From positions 1 through 64,000 of the forward strand of contig CANKHJ010000002.1 in the NCBI GenBank assembly GCA_947481635.1: a DNA stretch of 64,000 nt. The letters run 5' to 3'. Every line of letters starts with the position of its first letter. Position 1 is the stretch's first letter. A program made the translations under genes and the position numbers. The stretch is from Bradyrhizobiaceae bacterium. Its GTDB lineage: Bacteria; Pseudomonadota; Alphaproteobacteria; Rhizobiales; Xanthobacteraceae. This document shows, piece after piece, positions 37,679 to 45,577 of this stretch. The notes beneath the pieces are model-generated. The model saw nothing but the letters and a program-made list of their open reading frames with translations, searched no databases and had not been told where the DNA came from.

Positions 37679-38046
37679 CACTCGGCCACCACGATCAGTC
37701 CGACCACAATGATGCCCAACCCGATCATCAGCCGCAGCGACAAGGCTTCGGCGAAGATCAAACCACCGAGCAGCGGCGTGATCGCGAAGGCGAGTGCGAC
37801 GAAGGGATAGGCGCGCGACAGCGGCGTGAAGCTGAGAATCCACACCCAGAACACCGACAACGCAAAATAGAGCGCCATCGCTGCGATGAAATAAGGGTTC
37901 AAAGCGAGCGAGAGCATGCGCTCGGTCAGTGACGCGCCGCCCGCGAGCCGCAGCGATGCCGCCTTGAACAGAAGCTGTCCGCCCGCCATGCCGATGGCAT
38001 AGGCACAGAGTAGCCCGATCTGCATCATGGAGAGACTGGCGCTCAT
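37678..38046 (-). CDS. Small EamA/SMR-like membrane protein, possible lipid-sugar flippase
   Basis: A 122-aa protein with four membrane helices (about 8-27, 50-70, 79-97, 104-121). It resembles ArnE/ArnF-type half transporters (LSFTPLSRAYPFVALAFAITPLLGGLIFAEALS). Such proteins flip undecaprenyl-phosphate sugars across the inner membrane. It is coupled on both sides: ATGA overlap with the methyltransferase and TGATG with GT2. This context supports, but does not prove, a flippase role. Confidence 0.82.
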   Translation of the reverse strand: MSASLSMMQIGLLCAYAIGMAGGQLLFKAASLRLAGGASLTERMLSLALNPYFIAAMALYFALSVFWVWILSFTPLSRAYPFVALAFAITPLLGGLIFAEALSLRLMIGLGIIVVGLIVVAE

Positions 38047-38915
38047 GACGGCTTCCGCATCACGACGCGCATCGCGTCAAACAGGTTGACCGGCAGGCCG
38101 ACATTGCTGCCACCGCTCTGCGCCGACGGTTTGAGGCCGAGCATGCGCTTGAGCTGGTAGGCGATCAGCGACACCGGCACGACCTTCCAGGGATGCGTGA
38201 AGGACACCAGCGTCATGCCGAGCCTGTCGGCGAGCCGGCTCATGCTTTCGCGCGTGAAGAACCAGAGATGCTGCGGCGGCGTCATCAGCCGCCAGCCGGA
38301 CCCGGAGAGTCGCGCATATTGCGAGCCGAAATCTCCGGTGGTCACGACGATGATGCCATCGGGATTGAGATGCCGCTCGAGCAGCGCTAGCGTTTCGCGC
38401 GGATCGGGCAGATGCTCGATCACGTCGAGCATCACGATCACATCGAAACTTCCGAGCTTTGCCATGGTGGGCCCATCAGCGACGCCGTCGATCACATTGA
38501 GGCCGTTGGCGCGCGCATGGGCGGCGGCCTCCTGCGCAATCTCGATGCCGGCGACCTCGAAATGGGATTTCGCCTCCTGCAGAAAGAAGCCGTAGGCGCA
38601 GCCGACATCGAGCAGCCGCCCACCGGTCTTATGCTCGCGCACGAACTCGACCACGCGAGCGAATTCCTTGCGCAGCACCGGCTCGGCGCCGCGATAATCG
38701 GCGTAGCCGTCATCATGCTGGCCGGAAAAATAATCCTCGGTGTAATAGGCGGCGGGATCGAAATTGGTCGTCTCGGTGCGGCCGATGCCGCATTCGGTGC
38801 AGCGCAGGATGTCGCAGCCATTCTTCGCATAGAGGAAGTCCTGCGCCGTGAGACGGCCGCACGCGGGGCAGGCCAGCATCGAAACGCGAGGATCCTGCTT
38901 GGGCAATGCGCTCAT
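38043..38915 (-). CDS. SAM-dependent methyltransferase with N-terminal zinc ribbon
   Basis: A 290-aa class I methyltransferase. A zinc ribbon is formed by CPAC (16-19) and CTEC (39-42), followed by the short FDPAAYYTEDYF linker. The Rossmann core begins RLLDVGCAYGFFLQEA (motif I), with VMLDVIEHLPDP later. This architecture is common in O- or C-methyltransferases of surface glycan clusters. It overlaps the next gene by 4 bp and starts 13 bp after the GT-C-like gene. Confidence 0.9.
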   Translation of the reverse strand: MSALPKQDPRVSMLACPACGRLTAQDFLYAKNGCDILRCTECGIGRTETTNFDPAAYYTEDYFSGQHDDGYADYRGAEPVLRKEFARVVEFVREHKTGGRLLDVGCAYGFFLQEAKSHFEVAGIEIAQEAAAHARANGLNVIDGVADGPTMAKLGSFDVIVMLDVIEHLPDPRETLALLERHLNPDGIIVVTTGDFGSQYARLSGSGWRLMTPPQHLWFFTRESMSRLADRLGMTLVSFTHPWKVVPVSLIAYQLKRMLGLKPSAQSGGSNVGLPVNLFDAMRVVMRKPS

Positions 38916-38928
38916 TGTGAATACACAG

Positions 38929-40356
38929 TCATGTTGGAATTGCAGCGCGACGGCGCCGCGACAGAAGTAACGCGGCCACGTGACAAATGATCCATGCCGA
39001 TCCGATCGAAATAGGGCCGATCAGCATCAGATTATAGCGCGGATAGTGATTGGCCGCTGCGGCATGGGCGCCGACGATGACCAGTGCCGGCCCGGCATAG
39101 AGCAGAAACACCGGCGCGCGCCGAATGGCCGAGACCAAAGCGGCGGCGAAGAGCGGCAGCAGCAACAGCCCCCAGACCTGAAACACCCACAGCCCGCACC
39201 AGGCCATTGGAATGGTGCTCATCAGATAGCCGGCGCCGTTGGTCGACACTTGCTCGCGGAACAGGCCGCCGATCAGGGGATCGAGCTTGCCGTGGGTCTT
39301 GACCAAGGCTTCCCGGTGCGCCCGGCCGACCTGGAAGAAGCTGCCCGGCCGGTCCCATTCAAACCGGCTCATCGCGCTCTCACCGAACAGGCCATTCACC
39401 AGAGCCGGGCCGACCGCCGGCAGGCAATACGGAAAGGCGAGCCCAAATTCTTTCCCGGTCATGGCATTGAAGGCAAAGCGTTCGATCAGGGTGGCGGAGC
39501 CATATTCCTCGGTCAGGGCGGCCTTTCCGATGATCGCCGCGTTGCGGGTCATCCAGGGCGACAGCACGACGATAAAAGCGGCGATGAACGCCAGTGCGGG
39601 AGCGCCGAGCGATTGCCGCGATGGGCCGAACCGGCGCCAGACGAGCAGCAGGATCAGCCAGACCGGCACGAGCACCATGAAGGACGGCCGCGCCAGCACC
39701 AGCACCCCCAACAGCAGGCCGGCAGCGAAGCTCCAGCGCCAGCTCCGAGCCTTCAGCGCCATCACATAGGCCAGCGCCGCGAAGCTGAATAACGCGATGC
39801 TGGTGCTCTCGGTCATGATAAAAGAGAACAGGTCGGCCTCGACCGCCAGTCCGGCCGTCGCCAACCCACCCGCCAAAAATGGGACCGCCATGCCGCCGAA
39901 GATCGCCTGGGCGGTCAGGACGATCGCGACCACCGCCAGCGCCAGCAGGCCGGCATGAAGGAGATGCATCGGCCGGGCGTAGAACTCGCAGCTTTCCATC
40001 GGACGCTGCTTCTGGTTGGCCTGGACGTTGCAGACCACCGCGCGCTCGAAGCGCGGATCGGCCTTCATCGCGAGATAGACCAGCGTGGGATAGACCGGGA
40101 CGAAGAACATTCCCGAGGGTGGCCGGGTCACGGTGCTGTCGACGGTGTCGAAGATGCCATTGCTGAACACGCCCCAGCGGGACAGGTCGTGGGCGATGGT
40201 CAGATAAAAGGAATGGTCGAAATCGAGCAGCCGTTTTTCGGGGCGGCTGAAGATGGCCGATGCCAGAATGGCAAAGACGGCGAGGCCGAACAGGACGCGC
40301 AATGCCACCCGCGCCGCCTTGCTGCGGCGCCCGTCGAACCCGCGCGCTTCCCCCAC
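38929..40356 (-). CDS. GT-C-like polytopic glycosyltransferase candidate
   Basis: A 475-aa membrane protein with about ten helices. A first helix (20-37) is followed by a periplasmic loop with an acidic pair, LLDFDHSF (D45, D47), in the position of the DxD/ExD motif of GT-C enzymes such as ArnT and PMTs. A later large loop contains GLFREQVSTNGAGYL. It probably transfers a sugar from a polyprenyl-phosphate donor; the acceptor is unknown. GTG at 40354-40356 is used, with GAGG upstream. It is the first gene of the five-gene glycan operon. Confidence 0.78.
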   Translation of the reverse strand: MGEARGFDGRRSKAARVALRVLFGLAVFAILASAIFSRPEKRLLDFDHSFYLTIAHDLSRWGVFSNGIFDTVDSTVTRPPSGMFFVPVYPTLVYLAMKADPRFERAVVCNVQANQKQRPMESCEFYARPMHLLHAGLLALAVVAIVLTAQAIFGGMAVPFLAGGLATAGLAVEADLFSFIMTESTSIALFSFAALAYVMALKARSWRWSFAAGLLLGVLVLARPSFMVLVPVWLILLLVWRRFGPSRQSLGAPALAFIAAFIVVLSPWMTRNAAIIGKAALTEEYGSATLIERFAFNAMTGKEFGLAFPYCLPAVGPALVNGLFGESAMSRFEWDRPGSFFQVGRAHREALVKTHGKLDPLIGGLFREQVSTNGAGYLMSTIPMAWCGLWVFQVWGLLLLPLFAAALVSAIRRAPVFLLYAGPALVIVGAHAAAANHYPRYNLMLIGPISIGSAWIICHVAALLLSRRRRAAIPT

Positions 40357-40534
40357 CTTGGCCTCGGTTCTGAAGTCGTGTCGTTCCGTTTGCCTTCATG
40401 CCGGCCGACCATGGCCAAAGCCGGGCGGAGCGAAAACTAGCATGGCTGACGCCGCCGACGCCTGACTCGACACGGCCTGCCGGCTGCGAGTAAATGTCGC
40501 GCCAAACTGTGTCATATCAGCGTGTTGGGGGCGT

Positions 40535-41320
40535 ATGGATCTCGGAATCAAGGGCCGCAAGGCGATCGTTTGCGCCTCGTCGCGCGGCCTCGGCAAGGCC
40601 AGCGCGATGGCGCTGGCCAAGGAAGGGGTTTCGGTCGTCATCAACGGCCTGACCCAGGAGCGGCTCGACAAGGCCGCCGCGGAGATCCGCTCCGCGACCG
40701 AGGTCGCCGTGACCGCGGTCCGGGCTGACATCAACACCGAGGAGGGGCGCAACGCGCTGATCGCGGCCTGCCCGGACGCCGACATCCTGATCAACAACAA
40801 TGCCGGCCCCGCTCCCGGCCAGCTCGACACCCAGGAGCTTTCGCACTGGATGAAAGCGATCGAGGCCAACATGCTGGCGCCGATCTTCATGATGAAGGCG
40901 CTGATCCCGGGGATGCGCCAGCGCAAGTTCGGGCGGATCATCAACATCACCTCGGCCATGGTGATGTCGCCCAAATTCTCCCGCATGGTCACCTCGACCG
41001 CGGCGCGGGCCGGCCTGACCGGCGCGGCGAAGTCGGTCGGCCGCGACGCCATCGTCGACAATGTCGTGATCAACAACATGCTGCCCGAGCGCATCGACAC
41101 CGACCGTCAGGTGTACATGGCGCAGCGCATGGTCAAAGAGGACGGCGTTAAGGATTACGAAGAGGCGCGTCGGTTAATCGTCGAGTCGCTTCCCGCCAAG
41201 CGATTCGGGACGCCGGAGGAATTCGGCGCCATGGTCGCATTTTTCTGCAGCGCCCATGTCGGCTTCACGACCGCAATGAATGTCCATCTCGACGGCGGGT
41301 CCTACGAAGGACTGCTCTGA
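40535..41320 (+). CDS. SDR-fold protein with degenerate catalytic site
   Basis: A 261-aa protein. The cofactor loop CASSRGLG (13-20) and NNNAGPAPG are present and the catalytic Ser is at 140 (NITS). The expected Tyr thirteen residues later is Thr153, and the Lys position is Ala157, within MVTSTAARAGLTG. Such Tyr/Lys-less SDRs occur as FabG-like paralogs, and some bind NAD(P) without classical reductase activity. It begins the plus-strand ligJ cluster, divergent from the glycan operon. ATG at 40535 follows GGGGG. Confidence 0.85.
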   Translation: MDLGIKGRKAIVCASSRGLGKASAMALAKEGVSVVINGLTQERLDKAAAEIRSATEVAVTAVRADINTEEGRNALIAACPDADILINNNAGPAPGQLDTQELSHWMKAIEANMLAPIFMMKALIPGMRQRKFGRIINITSAMVMSPKFSRMVTSTAARAGLTGAAKSVGRDAIVDNVVINNMLPERIDTDRQVYMAQRMVKEDGVKDYEEARRLIVESLPAKRFGTPEEFGAMVAFFCSAHVGFTTAMNVHLDGGSYEGLL

Positions 41321-41365
41321 GCGACCGCCAATCTCCATTCGCACGATCAACGATAAGGTGACCAC

Positions 41366-42400
41366 ATGATCATCGACTGCCATGGCCACTACACCACCGC
41401 GCCGAAGCAACTCGAATTATTCCGCAACGCTCAGCTTGCCGGCATCACCGACAAGCCGCGCCGGCCGGCCAGCAACGACCTCGGCATCACCGATGACCAG
41501 ATCCGCGAAAGCGTCGAGGGCGCGCAGCTCAAGCTGCAGCGCGAGCGCGGCACCGATGTCACGATCTTCTCGCCGCGGGCCGCCGGCATGGCGCACCATA
41601 TCGGCGACGCCAAGATCAGCGAGCAGTGGACGCGGGTCTGCAACGACCTCGTCCATCGCGTCATCCAGCTATTCCCGAAGAATTTCGTCGGCGTCGCGCA
41701 GCTGCCGCAGTCGCCCGGCGTGTCGCCGAAGAACTGCATTCCCGAGCTCGAGCGCTGCGTGAAAGAACTTGGTTTTGTCGGCTGCAACCTGAATCCGGAT
41801 CCCTCCGGCGGTTACTGGCAAGACCCGCCCTTCACCGACAAATACTGGTACCCGATCTACGAAAAGATGGTCGAGCTCGACGTGCCGGCGATGGTGCATG
41901 TCTCGGCGTCGTGCAATCCGGCGGCGCACACCACCGGCGGCCATTACATCAACGGCGACACCACGGCGTTCATGCAGTTCGTCCAGGGCGACCTGTTCAA
42001 GGACTTCCCGACGCTGAAATTCATCGTGCCGCATGGCGGCGGCGCCGTTCCGTATCACTGGGGCCGTTACCGTGGCCTGGCGCAGGACATGAAGAAGCCG
42101 CCGCTCACCGAGCACCTGATGAAGAACGTGTTCTTCGACACCTGTGTCTATCACCTGCCGGGCATCGAACTGCTCACTAAGGTGATCGACATCGACAACA
42201 TCCTGTTCGCGTCCGAAATGGTCGGCGCTGTGCGCGGCATCGATCCGAACACCGGCAATTATTTCGACGACACCAAGAAATATATCGACCAGCTCTCGAT
42301 CAGCGCGGCCGACAAGGCGAAGATCTTCGAGGGCAACGCCTACAAGGTCTATCCGCTGCTGAAGGGTGTGTTGCAGCAGCGCGGCTTGCTGAAGGCGTAA
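41366..42400 (+). CDS. ligJ: 4-oxalomesaconate hydratase, LigJ-type
   Basis: A 344-aa amidohydrolase-superfamily enzyme. In the protocatechuate 4,5-cleavage pathway LigJ hydrates 4-oxalomesaconate to 4-carboxy-4-hydroxy-2-oxoadipate. The protein starts with the LigJ hallmark MIIDCHGHYTTAP, whose H6 and H8 are metal ligands. The conserved H178 (MVHVSASC), H223 (PHGGGAVPYHWGR) and E284 (FASEM) follow, as do LPQSPGV and NLNPDPSGG. The strong N-terminal match makes LigJ much likelier than a generic decarboxylase. A palindromic repeat separates it from the aldolase gene. Confidence 0.88.
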   Translation: MIIDCHGHYTTAPKQLELFRNAQLAGITDKPRRPASNDLGITDDQIRESVEGAQLKLQRERGTDVTIFSPRAAGMAHHIGDAKISEQWTRVCNDLVHRVIQLFPKNFVGVAQLPQSPGVSPKNCIPELERCVKELGFVGCNLNPDPSGGYWQDPPFTDKYWYPIYEKMVELDVPAMVHVSASCNPAAHTTGGHYINGDTTAFMQFVQGDLFKDFPTLKFIVPHGGGAVPYHWGRYRGLAQDMKKPPLTEHLMKNVFFDTCVYHLPGIELLTKVIDIDNILFASEMVGAVRGIDPNTGNYFDDTKKYIDQLSISAADKAKIFEGNAYKVYPLLKGVLQQRGLLKA

Positions 42401-42408
42401 CAAGTCGG

Positions 42409-42513
42409 CGTCATTCCGGGGCGGCCGCAAGGCCGAACCCGGAATCCAGACGCGGATACAGGAATACGTGTCTCTGGATTCCGGGTTCGCGCTGCGCGCG
42501 CCCCGGAATGACG
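42409..42513. repeat. Nested palindromic repeat (REP-like) between ligJ and aldolase
   Basis: The outer inverted repeat CGTCATTCCGGGGCG / CGCCCCGGAATGACG (15 bp, perfect) encloses an inner perfect 16-bp repeat, GAACCCGGAATCCAGA / TCTGGATTCCGGGTTC. Total length is 105 bp with no open frame. It is of the type scattered between genes in Bradyrhizobium relatives. Confidence 0.85.
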
Positions 42514-42549
42514 GAGAGAGGTTCGGAATCACATTCAGGAGGAAATGAC

Positions 42550-43416
42550 ATGGCGGAGCTTCCGCGGCTGAACGGGGTCATTGCGGCATTGGAGAGCGGG
42601 AAACACGCCTTCACGGCGTTCTGCCCGGTCGAGACCCAGTCGGCGATCACGTTCGGAACCAGCAAGTATGACGGCATCGTGTTCGAGGGCGAGCATCAGC
42701 CGTGGGATGCGCGGCTGTTGCGCGATGCGTTCCAGTATCTGCTCAATCGCAAGGTAATCCTGGACCGCGGCAACCCGTCTCCTGCGGTGACGCCGCTGGT
42801 ACGGGTGCCGGTGAACGGCGCCGAGAAAAGCCAGTGGCTCGCCAAGCAGGCGCTCGACATCGGCGCGTTCGGCATCGTGTGGCCGCATATCGCGACGGTG
42901 GAAGAAGCCTATAACGCGGTCTCCGCCTGCCGCTATCCGCGCATGAAGAACAAGTCGTTCTACGAGCCGCAGGGCATCCGCGGCGACGGCCCGCATAACG
43001 CGGTGCGCTACTGGGGCATCTCGCAGCAGGAATATTACGACCGCGCCGACGTGTGGCCGCTCAATCCGAAGGGCGAGATCTTCTGCATCATCCAGATCGA
43101 AGACACCGTCGGCATCAAGAACCTCGACGACATGCTCAAGAACGTGCCGGGCATCGGCGCAGTGCTGATCGGCGAAGGCGATCTCTCGCAGGAGCTCGGC
43201 TATCCGCGCCAGTATGAGCATCCGGTGGTGCTGGAGCACGTCGCCGAGATCGTCGCGACCTGCAAGAAGAACAACGTCGTGGTCGCGCATCCGCATGTCG
43301 AGGCCGGCAATGCCGAGCGTCTGATGAACGAAGGCTTCCGCTTCCTGATGTGCGCGCCGACCTCCGGCTCCGGCAATCTCGACAAGGCGAAGGCGGTCGC
43401 CGCGGGAAAGAAGTGA
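42550..43416 (+). CDS. HpcH/HpaI-family aldolase
   Basis: A 288-aa class II, metal-dependent pyruvate-type aldolase. Family residues are recognisable: FEGEHQPWD (acid/His), LVRVPVNGAEKSQWLAKQALDIGAFGIVWPHI (Arg plus glycine turn), IQIEDTVGIKN (metal Glu) and GEGDLSQELG (metal Asp). A full AGGAGGA site precedes ATG 42550, excluding the longer frame. Next to ligJ, it may cleave 4-carboxy-4-hydroxy-2-oxoadipate to pyruvate and oxaloacetate in place of the unrelated LigK; that is inference. Its stop shares a base with the next start (TGATG). Confidence 0.87.
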   Translation: MAELPRLNGVIAALESGKHAFTAFCPVETQSAITFGTSKYDGIVFEGEHQPWDARLLRDAFQYLLNRKVILDRGNPSPAVTPLVRVPVNGAEKSQWLAKQALDIGAFGIVWPHIATVEEAYNAVSACRYPRMKNKSFYEPQGIRGDGPHNAVRYWGISQQEYYDRADVWPLNPKGEIFCIIQIEDTVGIKNLDDMLKNVPGIGAVLIGEGDLSQELGYPRQYEHPVVLEHVAEIVATCKKNNVVVAHPHVEAGNAERLMNEGFRFLMCAPTSGSGNLDKAKAVAAGKK

Positions 43417-44306
43417 TGCCGAGCTATCCGAGCAGCGGGCCGGTCACCCTCAAGGCCAACCTGGGCGACTATCCCGCCTACAAGGCGCTGAAGGACGGCT
43501 CGTTCAAGTCGGACCTGGTGTCGTTTCAGTTCGCCGACCTCAAGACGCCGGTCGACGGCTTCAAGCCGATGGTGCGCGACCGCGCCTTCGACTGCGGCGA
43601 GATCGCGATCGTCACGTTCCTGCAGGCCAAGACCTACGGCAAGCCGATCGCGCTGCTGCCGGCGACGCTGGTCGGACGCTTCCAGCAGAACTGCGCCTGC
43701 TACAACGCAGACCGCGGCGAGGTGAAGCCGTCCGATCTCAACGGCAAGCGCGTCGGTGTCGGCTCCTACACCACGACGACCGGCGTGTGGGTGCGCGGCG
43801 TGCTGCAGCATGACTACGGCGTCGATCCGGCCAAGGTGACCTGGGTCGTGACCGGCGACGCGCATCTCGCCGAGTTCAAAGACCCGCCGAACGTCGAGAA
43901 AACCACCAAGAAGCTCGACCAGATGCTGCTCGACGGCGAGATCGATGCCTTCGTGACACCGGTGCTGCCGCAGGATCCGCGCGTGAAGCCGCTGATTCCC
44001 GACGCGCAGGCCGCCGGCCTCGCCTGGGGCCAGAAGCACAACAGCGTGCAGATCAACCACATGTTCGCGGTCGATACCGGCCTGCTGGCGCAGCGGCCGG
44101 ACGTGGTGCGCGAGCTGTATCGGCTGCTGTCGGAAGCCCGGAGCGCCGGCGGCCCGGCGACCAGCCCGGTCGACATGATGCCGTATGGCGCCGCGGTCCG
44201 GCCCGGCGTGACGCTGATGAACCAATATGCCGAGGAACAGCGGATCATTCCAAAGCGGTTCTCAGTTGACGAACTGCTGGCGGAGACCGCGAAGGCGATT
44301 GGGTAA
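43416..44306 (+). CDS. 4,5-dihydroxyphthalate decarboxylase-like protein
   Basis: A 296-aa protein with the periplasmic-binding fold but no signal peptide, so it is cytoplasmic. The blocks KRVGVGSYTTTTGVWVRGVLQHDYGV and DQMLLDGEIDAFVTP correspond to those of 4,5-dihydroxyphthalate decarboxylases, which release CO2 to give protocatechuate. INHMFAVDTGLLAQRPDVVRELYRL matches their C-terminus. Many such proteins are labelled ABC-transporter binding proteins. Its ATG overlaps the aldolase stop (TGATG), so the two are coupled. The substrate is inferred only. Confidence 0.75.
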   Translation: MPSYPSSGPVTLKANLGDYPAYKALKDGSFKSDLVSFQFADLKTPVDGFKPMVRDRAFDCGEIAIVTFLQAKTYGKPIALLPATLVGRFQQNCACYNADRGEVKPSDLNGKRVGVGSYTTTTGVWVRGVLQHDYGVDPAKVTWVVTGDAHLAEFKDPPNVEKTTKKLDQMLLDGEIDAFVTPVLPQDPRVKPLIPDAQAAGLAWGQKHNSVQINHMFAVDTGLLAQRPDVVRELYRLLSEARSAGGPATSPVDMMPYGAAVRPGVTLMNQYAEEQRIIPKRFSVDELLAETAKAIG

Positions 44307-44320
44307 CTTCGTGCGCCGCA

Positions 44321-44358
44321 AATGAAAAACGCCCGCCTTATCGGCGGGCGTTTTCATT
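44321..44358. terminator. Bidirectional rho-independent terminator
   Basis: A stem of AATGAAAA...CGCCCGCC with GGCGGGCGTTTTCATT around the loop TTAT. The left side is A-rich and the right side T-rich, so it would work in both directions. It separates the plus-strand decarboxylase-like gene from the convergent minus-strand binding-protein gene. Confidence 0.93.
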
Positions 44359-44379
44359 TATCAGCAAGCAAAAGTCAGA

Positions 44380-45441
44380 TTAAAGGCCGCAGCCCTTGAG
44401 CTTGCTGGCCTTGTTCTCGACCTCGAACGGGCCGAGCTTCTGGCGCGCGTATTCCACGAAGCTGAGGTCCACCAGCCGCTCGATCGGAAATTCCTTGGTG
44501 GCGTATTTGTTGGTGACGAACCACTTCTGCATGTCGAGCAGACTCTCGGGCCGCATTGCACCGTAAGGATCGCGCGCCGGCCAGGTGCCGGCGATCATTT
44601 CCGGGCGGCGCTCGGTGCCGGTCTTGATCAGAACCTGCTCCATCTCCTGGCGGATCGAGCCGCTGTGATAGGCCTGACAATAGTCACGCACGCCGCGCAA
44701 CGTCGCGATATAATAGTTACGCGCCACCTCGGGGTTCTTCGCAGCCCAGTCGCGGTTGATGAACTCGACGGAGATGGCGAGCGGGCTCGGCTGCACGGCC
44801 ACATCCGCGTCGATGAACGGCTTCGCGAAGCCGCCGACCGCAAGCTCGGTCGTCCATGGCGGGATCACCAGACCGGCATCCACGGCCTTGTTGCGGAATG
44901 CCAGGCTGTATTGCGTGAACGGGAAGATCTTCACGTCGACATCGTTCAGGGTGAGACCGTGCGGCTCGATCATCTTCGAGATTTCGTAGGTCGAGATCGA
45001 ACCCGGGCCGTTGGTCGCGATGACGCGGCCCTTGAGATCTTTCGGCGTCTTCACCGTGTCGACGAGATCGGTGCGCAGCATCAGGTTATGGCCGATCGGC
45101 GTCGAGGCGCGCGAGATCGTCATCACCACCGGAAGGTCTTTTTCCAGCGCGTTGAAATAGCCGGCCGAGATGCCGCCCATCACCACCTGGAACTGGTTCT
45201 GGGCCAACGAGGCCAGCGCGGTCGCCGAGGTGTCGAGATTCTCGTATTCGATATTGATCCCGACCTCTTTGTAATAGCCGCGCTCGATCGCCATCATCGT
45301 CGAGCCGGACGTGATGGTGCGCACCATGCCGACCTTCACGGTGGTCATCTGCTGTGCGCTTGCAAGACCCGTCGAGAGGGTCAGCGCCGCGGCGCCGAGC
45401 AAAGCCTGACCGAGAACCGCCCGGCGGAGAATAGTCGTCAT
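44380..45441 (-). CDS. ABC-type periplasmic binding protein, NMT1/SsuA-like
   Basis: A 353-aa protein with a signal peptide (about 1-29, ending LASAQQ) and the NMT1 fold: VKVGMVRTITSGSTMMAIERGYYKEVGINIEYENLD, ALASLAQNQFQVVMGGISAGYFNAL, VIATNGPGSIS. Relatives bind sulfonates, thiamin precursors or aromatic acids. No permease or ATPase gene is adjacent. GGGAGGAA precedes ATG 45439-45441, so the longer open frame is not used. It lies 136 bp downstream of the flavoprotein gene on the same strand. Confidence 0.9.
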   Translation of the reverse strand: MTTILRRAVLGQALLGAAALTLSTGLASAQQMTTVKVGMVRTITSGSTMMAIERGYYKEVGINIEYENLDTSATALASLAQNQFQVVMGGISAGYFNALEKDLPVVMTISRASTPIGHNLMLRTDLVDTVKTPKDLKGRVIATNGPGSISTYEISKMIEPHGLTLNDVDVKIFPFTQYSLAFRNKAVDAGLVIPPWTTELAVGGFAKPFIDADVAVQPSPLAISVEFINRDWAAKNPEVARNYYIATLRGVRDYCQAYHSGSIRQEMEQVLIKTGTERRPEMIAGTWPARDPYGAMRPESLLDMQKWFVTNKYATKEFPIERLVDLSFVEYARQKLGPFEVENKASKLKGCGL

Positions 45442-45577
45442 GAAGTTCCTCCCGATGTGATTGCTGTCGTCTTGTCGATCTTGTTCGGCCGAAGCCGGTC
45501 CGCGGTCAAGCCGGGCCGGCGCGCATTTTGTCCCACCTGGGTCGTGCGCTGCCCGGCCTCCCGCGGCGCGCGCGATC

